The notes below the pieces were generated by a model. That model was not told the DNA's origin, searched no databases, and saw nothing but the letters and a program-made list of their open reading frames with translations. A stretch of DNA of 64,000 nt from Marinomonas pollencensis (GTDB taxonomy: Bacteria; Pseudomonadota; Gammaproteobacteria; Pseudomonadales; Marinomonadaceae), in NCBI RefSeq assembly GCF_003387375.1, contig NZ_QUNG01000003.1:307180-371179 (forward strand), written 5' to 3'. The position numbers were made by a program, and so were the translations under genes. Below, piece after piece: positions 9,148-17,886 of this stretch (positions are counted from its first letter, which is position 1; each line of letters starts with the position of its first letter).

Positions 9148-10647
9148 ATGAAACAAACACATTTCGACTTATTTATTGTCGGTGGTGGCATCAATGGTAC
9201 AGGTATCGCAGCCGATGCAGCAGGTCGCGGCTTAAGTGTTGGATTGTGTGAAATGGGCGACCTTGCCCACGCAACTTCCTCCTCTAGCAGCAAACTTATC
9301 CATGGTGGTTTGCGTTATCTGGAGCATTATGAATTTCGTTTGGTGCGAGAAGCTCTAACAGAACGTGAAGTACTGCTTAAAATTGCCCCTCACCTTGTCA
9401 CGCCATTGCGCTTTCAAATGCCACATCGCCCACATTTACGCCCTGCTTGGTTAATTCGCCTTGGTTTGTTCTTATACGATAATTTAGGTAAGCGTGAAGC
9501 TTTAGCAGGCTCTCATGGGGTCAAATATGGTGCAGACAGCCCACTAAAAAGCGACATCAGCAAAGGCTTTGAATATTCAGACTGCTGGGTAGACGATGCT
9601 CGTCTTGTGGTCATTAATGCGCTTAGTGCCCAACAAAATGGAGCGGATATTTTTGCCCGCACTCGCTGTATTTCTGCTCAAAGAGAAAAGGGGCAGTGGT
9701 TAATCACCCTAGAAAACCAGCAAACAAAAGAAGTACACAATATTACCGCTGACGCACTCGTAAATGCCGCTGGGCCTTGGGTGTCATCTTTTATTAAAAG
9801 CCAAATGGAACAAAAACCACCCTATGGTATTCGCATGATCAAGGGAAGCCATATTGTGGTGCCAAGGCTGTACCAACACGCCAATGCATTTATTATGCAA
9901 AACACAGATAAACGCATTGTGTTTGCTATTCCTTACCGTGAACATTACACCTTAATTGGTACCACGGATGTGGAATATCACGGCGATCCAGATAAAGTAG
10001 CGATTTCAGAAGAAGAAACCCAATACATTCTTGGGGTTGCAAACCAACACTTTAAAAAGCAATTAACCGCGGCGGATATTGTCTGGAGCTATTCTGGTGT
10101 TCGACCATTATTAGAAGATGAATCAGACAATCCTTCAGCCGTTACTCGTGACTACACCTTGCATCTAGATGACGCGAATAGTCAGGCACCATTATTAAGT
10201 ATTTTTGGCGGAAAAATAACCACTTACCGCCAACTTGCCCTGTCGGCATTAAAGCAACTTACTCCCTATTTCCCTGCCATTGGCCAACCCTGGACAGACT
10301 CTCGACCTCTACCAGGTGGCGATTTAGGTATGCCACTTGATGCCTTCACTCTGCAATTACAAAAACGCTACCCTTTCCTTTCGGCGCATATGGCAAAACG
10401 TTTTGCCATGAGCTACGGCACATTAACGCACACTTTATTAAACACAGTGAACTCCCAAGAAGACTTAGGGAAACTGTTTGGTGCAGAGCTTTATCAAGCA
10501 GAAGTGGACTATTTAATTAACCATGAATGGGCATACACTGCGGAAGATATTTTATGGCGCAGAACAAAACTTGGCTTGGAGTTTACTCCAGAACAAGTCA
10601 CTGAGTTAGAGAGTTATATTCAACAGACCTTAGCAAGCGCTGCTTGA
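9148..10647 (+). CDS. glpD: aerobic glycerol-3-phosphate dehydrogenase
   Basis: About 499 residues, the usual GlpD length. It is an FAD-dependent, membrane-associated enzyme oxidising glycerol 3-phosphate to dihydroxyacetone phosphate and passing electrons to quinone. The FAD fold is at the very N-terminus (DLFIVGGGINGTGIAADAA), followed by SSSSSKLIHGGLRYLEHYEF and, near residue 340, SIFGGKITTYRQLA. Two in-frame ATGs exist, at 9136 and 9148. The second is preferred because the GGGGCAGG between them is the only ribosome site nearby. It ends at a strong terminator. Confidence 0.96.
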   Translation: MKQTHFDLFIVGGGINGTGIAADAAGRGLSVGLCEMGDLAHATSSSSSKLIHGGLRYLEHYEFRLVREALTEREVLLKIAPHLVTPLRFQMPHRPHLRPAWLIRLGLFLYDNLGKREALAGSHGVKYGADSPLKSDISKGFEYSDCWVDDARLVVINALSAQQNGADIFARTRCISAQREKGQWLITLENQQTKEVHNITADALVNAAGPWVSSFIKSQMEQKPPYGIRMIKGSHIVVPRLYQHANAFIMQNTDKRIVFAIPYREHYTLIGTTDVEYHGDPDKVAISEEETQYILGVANQHFKKQLTAADIVWSYSGVRPLLEDESDNPSAVTRDYTLHLDDANSQAPLLSIFGGKITTYRQLALSALKQLTPYFPAIGQPWTDSRPLPGGDLGMPLDAFTLQLQKRYPFLSAHMAKRFAMSYGTLTHTLLNTVNSQEDLGKLFGAELYQAEVDYLINHEWAYTAEDILWRRTKLGLEFTPEQVTELESYIQQTLASAA

Positions 10648-10666
10648 TAATACTCAACATCACTCC

Positions 10667-10704
10667 AAAGCCCACTTAAGCAATTGTCTAAGTGGGCTTT
10701 TTTT
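10667..10704 (+). terminator. terminator after glpD
   Basis: Stem AAGCCCACTTAAG / CTAAGTGGGCTT followed by a T-run, 20 bases past the glpD stop codon. Confidence 0.88.
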
Positions 10705-10771
10705 GATTTACTCATAGTAAGAATCTCACCGAAAATCCACCTCATCAGCTCATCTTTATTAGGATTATTGC

Positions 10772-11551
10772 TTGTATATGGACATTACGTTTTTTGATAT
10801 CTCAATATGGGTTTATTTGGCATTGTTTGCCGCGGCATTTTTAGCCGGCGCAGTGGATGCCATTGCTGGCGGAGGTGGCTTGATTACAGTGCCCGTGCTA
10901 CTGGCTGCTGGCCTGTCTCCCGTTGAGGCACTTGCAACTAATAAATTGCAAGGCTGCGCTGGAACTCTGTCTGCGTCTTACCATTTTGTCAAAACGAAAA
11001 AAGTGAATCTGTCCGATATGTGGTTGCCTATTACCATGACGGCGATCGGCAGTATAACGGGTACTTTATTAGTTTCTTACTTAGACAGCGGGTTACTACT
11101 AAAAGCGGTCCCCATTATTCTTATTGCCGTTGCTTTGTTTTTTTTCTTTATGCCGAAAATCCAGCCCTATATTGCCAGCAAATTTTCATTAAACCACACC
11201 CAATTTGCGGTCATTATCGGTACCAGTTTTGGTTTTTACGATGGTTTGATCGGCCCAGGAACTGGTGCTTTTTTCTCTACTGCTTATCTTTGCTTCATGG
11301 GGTTCACCCTAGTTGCTGCTACCGCCCACACCAAAATACTGAATGCAACCAGCAACTGCGCCTCTTTGCTGATGTTTGCATTTACTGGCCATATTATTTG
11401 GGCGTTAGGCATTGCGATGGCCTTTGGTCAATGGTTTGGCGCACAAGTCGGCTCTCGCTTAGTCATCACTAAAGGCGCCACACTGATTCGCCCTATGGTG
11501 ATTTTTATGTGTTTGGCAATGTCTATTAAACTACTCTGGAGCAACACCTAG
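10772..11551 (+). CDS. TSUP (TauE/SafE) family membrane transporter
   Basis: 259 residues, about eight hydrophobic helices. The first repeat carries DAIAGGGGLITVPVLLAAGL followed by ATNKLQGCAG; the second carries FYDGLIGPGTGAFF followed by ATAHTKILNATSN. This internal duplication is diagnostic of the TSUP family, whose members export sulfite, sulfoacetate or related organosulfur anions across the inner membrane. The substrate cannot be told here. TTG at 10772 has AGGA seven bases upstream; the ATG two codons later (10778) is the alternative start. The 3' end overlaps the convergent LysR gene by 21 bases. Confidence 0.88.
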   Translation: MYMDITFFDISIWVYLALFAAAFLAGAVDAIAGGGGLITVPVLLAAGLSPVEALATNKLQGCAGTLSASYHFVKTKKVNLSDMWLPITMTAIGSITGTLLVSYLDSGLLLKAVPIILIAVALFFFFMPKIQPYIASKFSLNHTQFAVIIGTSFGFYDGLIGPGTGAFFSTAYLCFMGFTLVAATAHTKILNATSNCASLLMFAFTGHIIWALGIAMAFGQWFGAQVGSRLVITKGATLIRPMVIFMCLAMSIKLLWSNT

Positions 11552-12493
11552 TTGAATAAGATCGTCTGGCGTTGTTAGACAATCTAATGGCGCATAGGCG
11601 TAACATTCTTCTACTAGCCAAGCGATCAATTGCTGGACGGCATCGCGCTGCCGTTGGGCATCAGGGCACACAAAAAGGTAGGCATGGCCTTCGTCGAGCG
11701 ATTCAGAAAATGGCTGAACCAAACGCCCTTGTTGAATATCGTCCATCACCAATGGGGTTCTACCTAATGCGACCCCTTGGCCTGCAACCGCCGCCTGAAC
11801 CGCCAGATCACCACGATTAAAACTGATGCCTCGGGAAGGTTTCACACCTTTCGCTTTAGCAAGCTGCAACCATTTGTCCCATTCCGCATAAGGGCTAGAA
11901 AAACGCCATTCTGAATCGTCATTCAGGAGCGGAACCTTTGCCAATTGCGCTGGCGATGTTAACTGACGATCATGGGCAAAGGCAGGACTGCAAACAGGAA
12001 ACACCTTATCTTTGAGTAAAGGAATGGCTAGTCCACTGCTAGGTGCCAGTAAGTGGCTGTGGACAATCGCAACGTCGATTCGGTCCCGCTGAAAGTTCAC
12101 TTCCCGCTCATTGGCCTGTATTCGTAGCTGCAAATCTGGGTATTTTTCTTGGAGACTGCCCAGTCGAGGAATCAACCATTTGGTGGCAAAAGACGGCATC
12201 ACCGAGACGGTTAAAATCGTCGAAGACTCTTCTTCTTTTAGTTCAGCGATAAGGCCGTTGATTTCGGAAAAGCTATGATTCACCTGTACCGCCAAACGTG
12301 CCCCTGCAACGCTTAGCTCCAAGCGGCGGTGATGACGTATAAATAAGGTTAGCCCTAGGCGCTCTTCTAATTGGCGAATTTGTTGACTCACAGCACCTTG
12401 TGTCAGGTTCATTTCTTGCGCTGCTTTGGTAAAACTTAAATGGCGTGCCGCAATGGCGAAGGTTTCTAACCCATAAAGGGGGATGGATTTCAT
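11531..12493 (-). CDS. LysR-family regulator, GcvA-like
   Basis: 320 residues. The N-terminal LysR winged helix (about 5-65) contains LSFTKAAQEMNLTQGAVSQQ. It is followed by a periplasmic-binding-like effector domain from about 92, with MPSFATKWLIPRL, a segment typical of the GcvA subgroup. The C-terminal tail is slightly long. It converges on and overlaps the TSUP gene, so it is not its operon partner. Upstream lies the intergenic region holding the candidate small RNA. The target and effector are unknown. Confidence 0.88.
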   Translation of the reverse strand: MKSIPLYGLETFAIAARHLSFTKAAQEMNLTQGAVSQQIRQLEERLGLTLFIRHHRRLELSVAGARLAVQVNHSFSEINGLIAELKEEESSTILTVSVMPSFATKWLIPRLGSLQEKYPDLQLRIQANEREVNFQRDRIDVAIVHSHLLAPSSGLAIPLLKDKVFPVCSPAFAHDRQLTSPAQLAKVPLLNDDSEWRFSSPYAEWDKWLQLAKAKGVKPSRGISFNRGDLAVQAAVAGQGVALGRTPLVMDDIQQGRLVQPFSESLDEGHAYLFVCPDAQRQRDAVQQLIAWLVEECYAYAPLDCLTTPDDLIQLGVAPE

Positions 12494-12665
12494 ATTCGTC
12501 TCGAATTAAAGGTATTTCTGCTATTGCAGAAAAATCAATGTAGCACTCATAAAACAACTGAATTTTTCTTAGTTCAGATAAAATACTCAGAACTTAACCG
12601 ATATTTGATTTATTTTTACAGAATTTGATTCTATCAAGATGTTATTAAAAATCCCATCTTGGATT

Positions 12666-12691
12666 AATTAGGCTAATCCAAGAGCCTAATT
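12666..12691. repeat. perfect 9-bp inverted repeat upstream of the LysR gene
   Basis: AATTAGGCT (12666-12674) and AGCCTAATT (12683-12691) pair perfectly around an 8-base spacer. There is no T-run, so it is not a simple terminator. It lies about 170 bases upstream of the leftward LysR start and just ahead of the candidate small-RNA promoter, so it could be an operator for either (inference). Confidence 0.6.
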
Positions 12692-12699
12692 TATATCGC

Positions 12700-12727
12700 T
12701 TGAAATTCAACCCTTAAAAACTAGAAT
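12700..12727 (+). promoter_or_regulatory. candidate sigma70 promoter for the small RNA
   Basis: TTGAAA (12700-12705), a 16-base spacer and TAGAAT (12722-12727), each box one base from consensus. It points rightward into the hairpin-rich stretch and predicts transcription from about 12734. A weaker alternative start near 12780 (TTGAAC...TTAAAT) is also possible. Confidence 0.55.
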
Positions 12728-12734
12728 ATGCCCA

Positions 12735-12919
12735 TCTCTTAGGTTGAACAGCGACCTAGATCACCACTTAAATTCAGCCCTAACTGGGTTTAAGTTCTCT
12801 CAAAAACTGTCCCCACAGCCAGTCTTTGAGAAGGTTCTAACGGCATTTCCCACAGAATTCCGTTAGACCAACTGCTAGTTACTTTTTGTTTAAGCCGGAC
12901 CTTTGTCCGGCTTTTTTTT
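12735..12919 (+). ncRNA. candidate small RNA with two C-rich-loop hairpins
   Basis: No gene lies rightward of this stretch, yet it has a promoter, two stable hairpins and a textbook terminator. Hairpin 1 (12798-12831) pairs TCTCAAAAACTG with CAGTCTTTGAGA (one mismatch) around the loop TCCCCACAGC. Hairpin 2 (12836-12867) pairs TCTAACGG with CCGTTAGA; a further ATT/AAT pairing leaves the loop TCCCACAG. Both loops therefore expose nearly the same UCCC(C)ACAG. Repeated C-rich loops in trans-acting small RNAs often pair with ribosome binding sites (known for other families; inference here). The 5' end is uncertain. I recognise no named family. Confidence 0.65.
12892..12919 (+). terminator. terminator of the candidate small RNA
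   Basis: Stem AAGCCGGAC / GTCCGGCTT with a CTTT loop and eight T. The T-run is only on the plus strand, so it does not serve the leftward oxygenase gene that ends at 12935; it marks the end of a rightward transcript. Confidence 0.9.
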
Positions 12920-12934
12920 GCCTAAATTTCGACG

Positions 12935-13711
12935 TTAAAGACGCCCATAAAATGTCATTCGGGCAGATTCAGAAAGCGCTACATCAGGCTTAGAGTTATA
13001 GGCCAGCACTACCAGCATACGGGTTACATCACCAACCACTGGCGTTACTCTATGCATCGCATTACGACCACGGAACAACACTAGCGTTCCAGGCCCTGTC
13101 GTCAATGTCTTGCTCTCACGATGGCCTGCCAACACCTCGGCTACCCCTTGGTAATTCATCTCGCCACTGTCCGCGTCGCGCATGTTTTCGATGTATTCAA
13201 ACTCTCCTCCTTGCTCAGGACTTTGCAATAGGAGCGTGATGGCAAAAGAAGATTCATCAAAGTGCCAACCTAATTCTTGCCCCTCACTGGCATAATGCAA
13301 GTTAATAGAAGAAAGCGAATCCGCGTAATTAAACAACTCATCTTCCCCCAACACCGCCGCCAAAAAGGCACGAAATTCTTGGGCATCATAAAGCGCTCTA
13401 AGTGGTGAACCCTGAGAAATTTGATCGTCTGTAATACACCCTTTTGACGACTGCACGCTCTGATTTCGAGGGTGCTCTAAAGGAAAGTCCATGTCTGTTG
13501 GTTTTAGATATACGTTATGGTCATCTTTAGAAAAGTACGCTAACGGTTTCTTCTTATTGCCTTCAGCAACAACCCGTTGAATCGCTTCTAGTGATAAAAA
13601 GTCCGGCAGTACTAACGCACCATCTTCATCTAGGACATTTTTACAATGCTCGTGAAAAGCACGCTCTGTGATTGGATACTGCTTCATTTGAATAATTTCG
13701 TTAAGTAACAT
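12935..13711 (-). CDS. 2-oxoglutarate/Fe(II)-dependent oxygenase
   Basis: 258 residues, soluble. The iron-binding facial triad is visible in the double-stranded beta-helix: His150 and Asp152 in LGWHFDESSFAITLLLQ and His220 in GRNAMHRVTPV. Arg231 (TRMLVVLAY) is placed to bind 2-oxoglutarate. The substrate is unknown; the family includes hydroxylases of small molecules and amino acids. It is divergent from a GcvA-like LysR gene at 13857, with about 145 bases between starts, the usual layout for a LysR regulator and its target. A second in-frame ATG is eight codons in. Confidence 0.82.
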   Translation of the reverse strand: MLLNEIIQMKQYPITERAFHEHCKNVLDEDGALVLPDFLSLEAIQRVVAEGNKKKPLAYFSKDDHNVYLKPTDMDFPLEHPRNQSVQSSKGCITDDQISQGSPLRALYDAQEFRAFLAAVLGEDELFNYADSLSSINLHYASEGQELGWHFDESSFAITLLLQSPEQGGEFEYIENMRDADSGEMNYQGVAEVLAGHRESKTLTTGPGTLVLFRGRNAMHRVTPVVGDVTRMLVVLAYNSKPDVALSESARMTFYGRL

Positions 13712-13856
13712 GCCATGACCCTCTTACGCGTTATTCTTTATGCAAAAAGAATAACTTATGGAAAATCTTCTGAGTAACGATATATTCTAAGTACTGTATT
13801 AAGCTGTACTTATGAATAAAAGTTAAACTATCCACTGAATTAATCTAGGCAGTTTT

Positions 13857-14771
13857 ATGAAAATAACACAGCTTCCTCCTTTAGGCGCCCTGCTGGCTTT
13901 TGAAGCCGCAGCTGAGCAGGGCAGCTTTGCCAAAGCGGCAGAAGTGCTTTTCATCACGCCTGCCGCCGTTAGCCAAAAAATTCGCGGTCTAGAAGAGCAA
14001 CTAGATACAAGCCTTTTTGAACGCTCCAAACAAGGAGTAATACTGACTCGAGTGGGTCAAAGTTATTTGATTTTCATTCATGAAGCATTGGAGAAAATCC
14101 GTCAGGGGCAACAGCAGGTTAAACAATTTTCAAACCTAGAGGTGATCACCATCACCACTTTCCCTTCCATTGCTGCAAAATGGTTAATGCCTCAAGTATT
14201 AAGCTGGATGGACTCTCATCCGACTATAGAAATTAGGGTAGAAGCGAGTCATTCTAAAGTCGATTTTAGTCGTTCCGCGTCAGATATTTGCCTCTGTTTT
14301 GGTAATCAAGACTACCCCACCCTGCATAATGATAAATTATTCAATGACTCTGTCTCGTTAGTTGCTAGCCCACAGTTGGTTGCTTCTGTTGATAATACCG
14401 ACAAGCTAGAAAACGTCTTTCAGCAGCCTTTGATTCATATTGATTGGAGGGAACATAATCAAAACCTGCCAAGCTGGGAGGGTTGGTTAAAGGCGGCAGG
14501 TCTTTCTATTAAAGCAACAAGAGGTGGCCCTCATTTCAATCTATCTAGCATGGCGATTGAAGCCGCGGTACAGGGCAAAGGTTTGTTATTAGGACAAGAT
14601 GTATTAATCAATGATGAGCTGAAAAGTGGGCGGCTGGTTAAGTTGTCTGAGGTAAGCTTACCCTTAGGACAAGCTTATTATTTAGCTTACCCTGAGCGTA
14701 CGCTGGATAACCCCAATGCCGCTCTTTTTATAGAATGGATAAAACAAAAGGCTAAGGAGTTAACTCCTTAG
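13857..14771 (+). CDS. LysR-family regulator, GcvA-like
   Basis: 304 residues. The DNA-binding helix-turn-helix (about 5-65) includes GSFAKAAEVLFITPAAVSQK, and the effector domain contains FPSIAAKWLMPQVLSW, the GcvA-subgroup segment. It is divergent from the 2OG-Fe(II) oxygenase gene and is the obvious candidate regulator of that gene (inference from layout). Its stop codon lies inside the stem of its own terminator, so the last codons KELTP double as terminator sequence. Confidence 0.9.
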   Translation: MKITQLPPLGALLAFEAAAEQGSFAKAAEVLFITPAAVSQKIRGLEEQLDTSLFERSKQGVILTRVGQSYLIFIHEALEKIRQGQQQVKQFSNLEVITITTFPSIAAKWLMPQVLSWMDSHPTIEIRVEASHSKVDFSRSASDICLCFGNQDYPTLHNDKLFNDSVSLVASPQLVASVDNTDKLENVFQQPLIHIDWREHNQNLPSWEGWLKAAGLSIKATRGGPHFNLSSMAIEAAVQGKGLLLGQDVLINDELKSGRLVKLSEVSLPLGQAYYLAYPERTLDNPNAALFIEWIKQKAKELTP

Positions 14772-14776
14772 CCTTT
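14747..14776. terminator. terminator overlapping the LysR stop codon
   Basis: Perfect arms AAGGCTAAGGAG (14748-14759) and CTCCTTAGCCTT around TTAA. The A and T flanks are short. It lies between convergent LysR and GAPDH genes and may serve both. Confidence 0.7.
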
Positions 14777-14805
14777 GGCAAAACACTTGCTTTAATAGTT
14801 GCTGA

Positions 14806-16179
14806 TTAAGCGGCTTGGTCTTCAACCAGCTGCTCACTGAGCAAATTTGCTTGTGCCAACTTTTCCATCAAGCGAACTACTTGGCAGCTGTAGCCGTACT
14901 CGTTATCGTACCAAACGTATAGAGTGGCTTGATTACCGCGTACTTTTGTCGATAAAGAATCCAAAATACCCGCTTGCTGAGAGCCGATGAAATCTGAACT
15001 TACCGCATCAGCTTCTTCACTGTAGCCAATTTGGCCAGTCAATTCAGCGCTGTTTGAAGCTGCTTTAAGCAGAGCATTAATCTCTTCAACAGAAGTCTCT
15101 GTTTTAAGGTTCAGGCTCAATACCGCAATAGAAACGTTAATCACTGGCACTCGAATCGCGCTACCGCTTAGCTTGCCTTCTAAAGAAGGAATTGCCTTAG
15201 ATACGGCTTTTGCAGCGCCTGTTTCCGTCATCACCATGTTCATACCGGCAGCACGACCACGTCGATCACCTTTATGAATATTGTCGATCAAATTCTGATC
15301 ATTTGTGTAGGCATGTACGGTTTCAACGTGACCCGATACAACACCTAACTTTTCTTCTAAAACAGATAAAATCGGCGTGATGGCATTGGTAGTACAAGAA
15401 GCAGCAGAAACAATACGGTCATCGGCGGTAACATCATCGTCATTCACACCAAATACAACGTTTTTCATTTCTTTGCCTGGTGCCGTAAGTACCACACGCT
15501 CAATACCTGGACGGTTTAAGTGCACACTCAAACCATCATGATCGCGCCAGCGACCAGTGTTATCGACCAACAAAGCGTTATCGATGCCATATGCTTGATA
15601 ATCAACGGTGGCAGGATCTGATGAGTAGATCACTTTCACAGGGGAGCCATTGATAATCAAACATTGGTTTTCTTCATCAACCTTCACCAAACCTTCGTAG
15701 GTGCCGTGAACGGAGTCATATTTCAATAAGCTAGCACGTTTAGCTAAGTCATTATCGCATGCTTTACGAACAACGATCGCGGCCAACGCCATACCGGGAG
15801 TGGTATGCCCAAGGGTACACATGCGACGAGCAAGCAAACGACCAATACGACCAAATCCGTACAACACCACTGGTGTTTCCATGCCGGTTTGAGGCTGAGC
15901 GGCTAATAAAGAAGCAACGTCTGCTTCAGCCAGTAATTCTTCCAGTTCAACAGCGGTTTGACTTACATTGCTGTTTAGCACTTCTTCAAGTACCTGATAT
16001 ACCTGCACAAGATCCAATTCAGGATGTTGGTCAAAAAGCGCCATCAGATTGGTGACAGAGTCAGCCATTAAGGTCTGACCAGCTAATTGAACTTTTACTG
16101 CTTTTTCACGACCCAATTTTCCTAACATAGGAATCATGGACTCTACTTGCGAAAGTGTTTGTAACCAAGTGCTTGTCAT
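14806..16179 (-). CDS. glyceraldehyde-3-phosphate dehydrogenase, long form
   Basis: 457 residues, against about 335 for ordinary GAPDH. The NAD-binding domain starts near residue 103 (PVVLYGFGRIGRLLARRM). The catalytic Cys262 is in SAASCTTNAITP, and the DNEYGYSCQVVRLMEKL near the end is typical of the fold. The extra ~100 N-terminal residues are helical, with no signal peptide or membrane segment. Long GAPDH forms of this type are known in Pseudomonas and Vibrio relatives; their exact role is not settled to my knowledge. It stands alone, not in a glycolytic operon, and may act in gluconeogenesis. Confidence 0.88.
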   Translation of the reverse strand: MTSTWLQTLSQVESMIPMLGKLGREKAVKVQLAGQTLMADSVTNLMALFDQHPELDLVQVYQVLEEVLNSNVSQTAVELEELLAEADVASLLAAQPQTGMETPVVLYGFGRIGRLLARRMCTLGHTTPGMALAAIVVRKACDNDLAKRASLLKYDSVHGTYEGLVKVDEENQCLIINGSPVKVIYSSDPATVDYQAYGIDNALLVDNTGRWRDHDGLSVHLNRPGIERVVLTAPGKEMKNVVFGVNDDDVTADDRIVSAASCTTNAITPILSVLEEKLGVVSGHVETVHAYTNDQNLIDNIHKGDRRGRAAGMNMVMTETGAAKAVSKAIPSLEGKLSGSAIRVPVINVSIAVLSLNLKTETSVEEINALLKAASNSAELTGQIGYSEEADAVSSDFIGSQQAGILDSLSTKVRGNQATLYVWYDNEYGYSCQVVRLMEKLAQANLLSEQLVEDQAA

Positions 16180-16441
16180 TTTTTGCCCCCGAAAAAAGAC
16201 GCTGTTTCATCAATATGGGGCAAGTCTAAAGACAGTTTGAGCGGAAGACAAATTGAAACAAGACTACAAAAAACCTTTAAAATCGGGTGTTTAGCAACAT
16301 TTTTTATGGAAATAACGAGATTAACAAAGAAGATTAGAAAGTTTACTACATAACCTACGAATACAAACCGTCAGAAGAAAAAATGATAGATAAATTTCGT
16401 AATTTGATAACAAAAAATGAGAGAAAATTTCATGAATTAAT

Positions 16442-16771
16442 TTATAAATTACGTTTTCTTTCCGCCAAAATCCCCAATAAACAAAAACAACCGACAATAA
16501 ACAGTGGTCGATAGAGGTAATCTACCTGTGAAATCAGCCAGTACACCAAAGGCTGGCTCCATAATGTTAGCAAACCATAACCAAAGGTACACATTAAGAT
16601 AAAGGCCACCACACGAGCAATAAACACCCAAGAAGACGTCGCGCGCTTAAGCACCCCATTCACCTTATCACCATAAATGACTAAGCAGGTTGCCACTATG
16701 GCGAGTGCAATTTCGTGCAAATGAGGTTGTAGAAAATGAGCAAAGCGAGCATTTAAATCTAGGATTATCAT
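16442..16771 (-). CDS. DUF3392 family membrane protein
   Basis: 109 residues with about three hydrophobic helices (roughly 20-37, 50-70 and 83-103) and a short basic tail, AERKRNL. The FLQPHLHEIALAIVATCLVIYGDKVN opening region and the later FGYGLL segment match the DUF3392 pattern as I remember it. It is an inner-membrane protein of unknown function. It stands alone; the AT-rich 262-base gap to the GAPDH gene holds nothing I recognise. Confidence 0.6.
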   Translation of the reverse strand: MIILDLNARFAHFLQPHLHEIALAIVATCLVIYGDKVNGVLKRATSSWVFIARVVAFILMCTFGYGLLTLWSQPLVYWLISQVDYLYRPLFIVGCFCLLGILAERKRNL

Positions 16772-16968
16772 CGAATAATTACTACTAAGTTAATGAAATA
16801 GAAGCCTAAGAAAAATGTGAATAAATCGTTTCGCCCCGTAGGGCACGGTCTAAAAGCAGGTATGCTTTGATAAGTATCTCATCAATAGGTCTATTATTCA
16901 CATGCGATGCTCAGCGCGAACCACAAGCTTTTATACACATGCTGAGGCAGAGGACTTGCCCTCCCTAA

Positions 16969-17553
16969 CTAAGACGCCGACTTTTGGCTCTTCTTATACA
17001 AAGCTTCAACATCTATTTGACCAGATTCAGATACCGTCTTAGGCTGCTGGTCGACATAAATAACCAATACATTGAATGTGGTATTGTGCAATTCAATATA
17101 AGTGCCGTCTTGAAACACCCATTTTGCTCGACCATAACCGTCACGTACATAGCCAATATTTGGCATACCGTATTTTTTAACCAACAAACTCCCTAATGCC
17201 TGACGCTTTTTATTACTTTCTACCACCCCAGACATGGTCGCTTTGATCAGATAGTCGTAATCATTAAATTGAATCGCTAACTCTCTGATTCCTAAAATAC
17301 CTTCTTGCCCTAAACTGTAAGTAGCGACCCCTTTTTTATAGGATGGATATGGCTGTAACCCCATGGCCGAAAGGCGCTTTTCAAAATTTTCCTTGCTTAG
17401 ATCATTGATTGTTAGGCCAAATAACTCAGCACCTTGATCGGCAATCGGTGTGCTTTTTCGATCAGCCGATTCATCCGCGGCAAAACTTGCCATCGAACAA
17501 AAAGCCAACACGGCGATGGATAGAAAAACGGCTATAATACGCTGTAACATCAA
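16969..17553 (-). CDS. secreted protein of unknown function
   Basis: 194 residues. A clear signal peptide (about 1-26: basic start, hydrophobic core, cleavage near SFAAD) sends it to the periplasm. The mature part has no family I recognise. It has a repeated aromatic/Gly pattern (YSLGQEGILGI, KKYGMPNIGYVRDGYG) and a YIELHNTTFNVLVIYVDQQ strand region suggesting a small alpha/beta domain. The basic C-terminus has no anchor. It is a single gene with AT-rich flanks on both sides. Confidence 0.7.
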   Translation of the reverse strand: MMLQRIIAVFLSIAVLAFCSMASFAADESADRKSTPIADQGAELFGLTINDLSKENFEKRLSAMGLQPYPSYKKGVATYSLGQEGILGIRELAIQFNDYDYLIKATMSGVVESNKKRQALGSLLVKKYGMPNIGYVRDGYGRAKWVFQDGTYIELHNTTFNVLVIYVDQQPKTVSESGQIDVEALYKKSQKSAS

Positions 17554-17886
17554 TATATTCCCTTAAAAACACAACTCATAACGACTCTAAACGTCGCCCA
17601 ACCAGAGTACACATTAGCTTAATAAACTCGTAAAGCGAATACACGCTTACATAGACTACTTAGCTATTTTATTCGCCTAAGCATTATATGATTTTTTCCT
17701 GTCTTGCAGCCCTTCAAAATAAGAACATATACTGCATTTACTATTTGACCAAATAGACAGCTTTATTAACTAGATGCGCGGAATTATCTCATTCGAAGCA
17801 GCAGATGCTCTCAAAACCTGCTAAAATCGTCGCCATCCAACCCTCTCGCTTTGAGAGACATATCAATTTATTTACCGAGGTAATAC
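17554..17886. other. intergenic region between divergent genes
   Basis: Holds the promoters of the leftward secreted-protein gene and the rightward uridine-kinase-like gene. I see no additional gene, hairpin terminator or operator that I can support. Confidence 0.5.
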
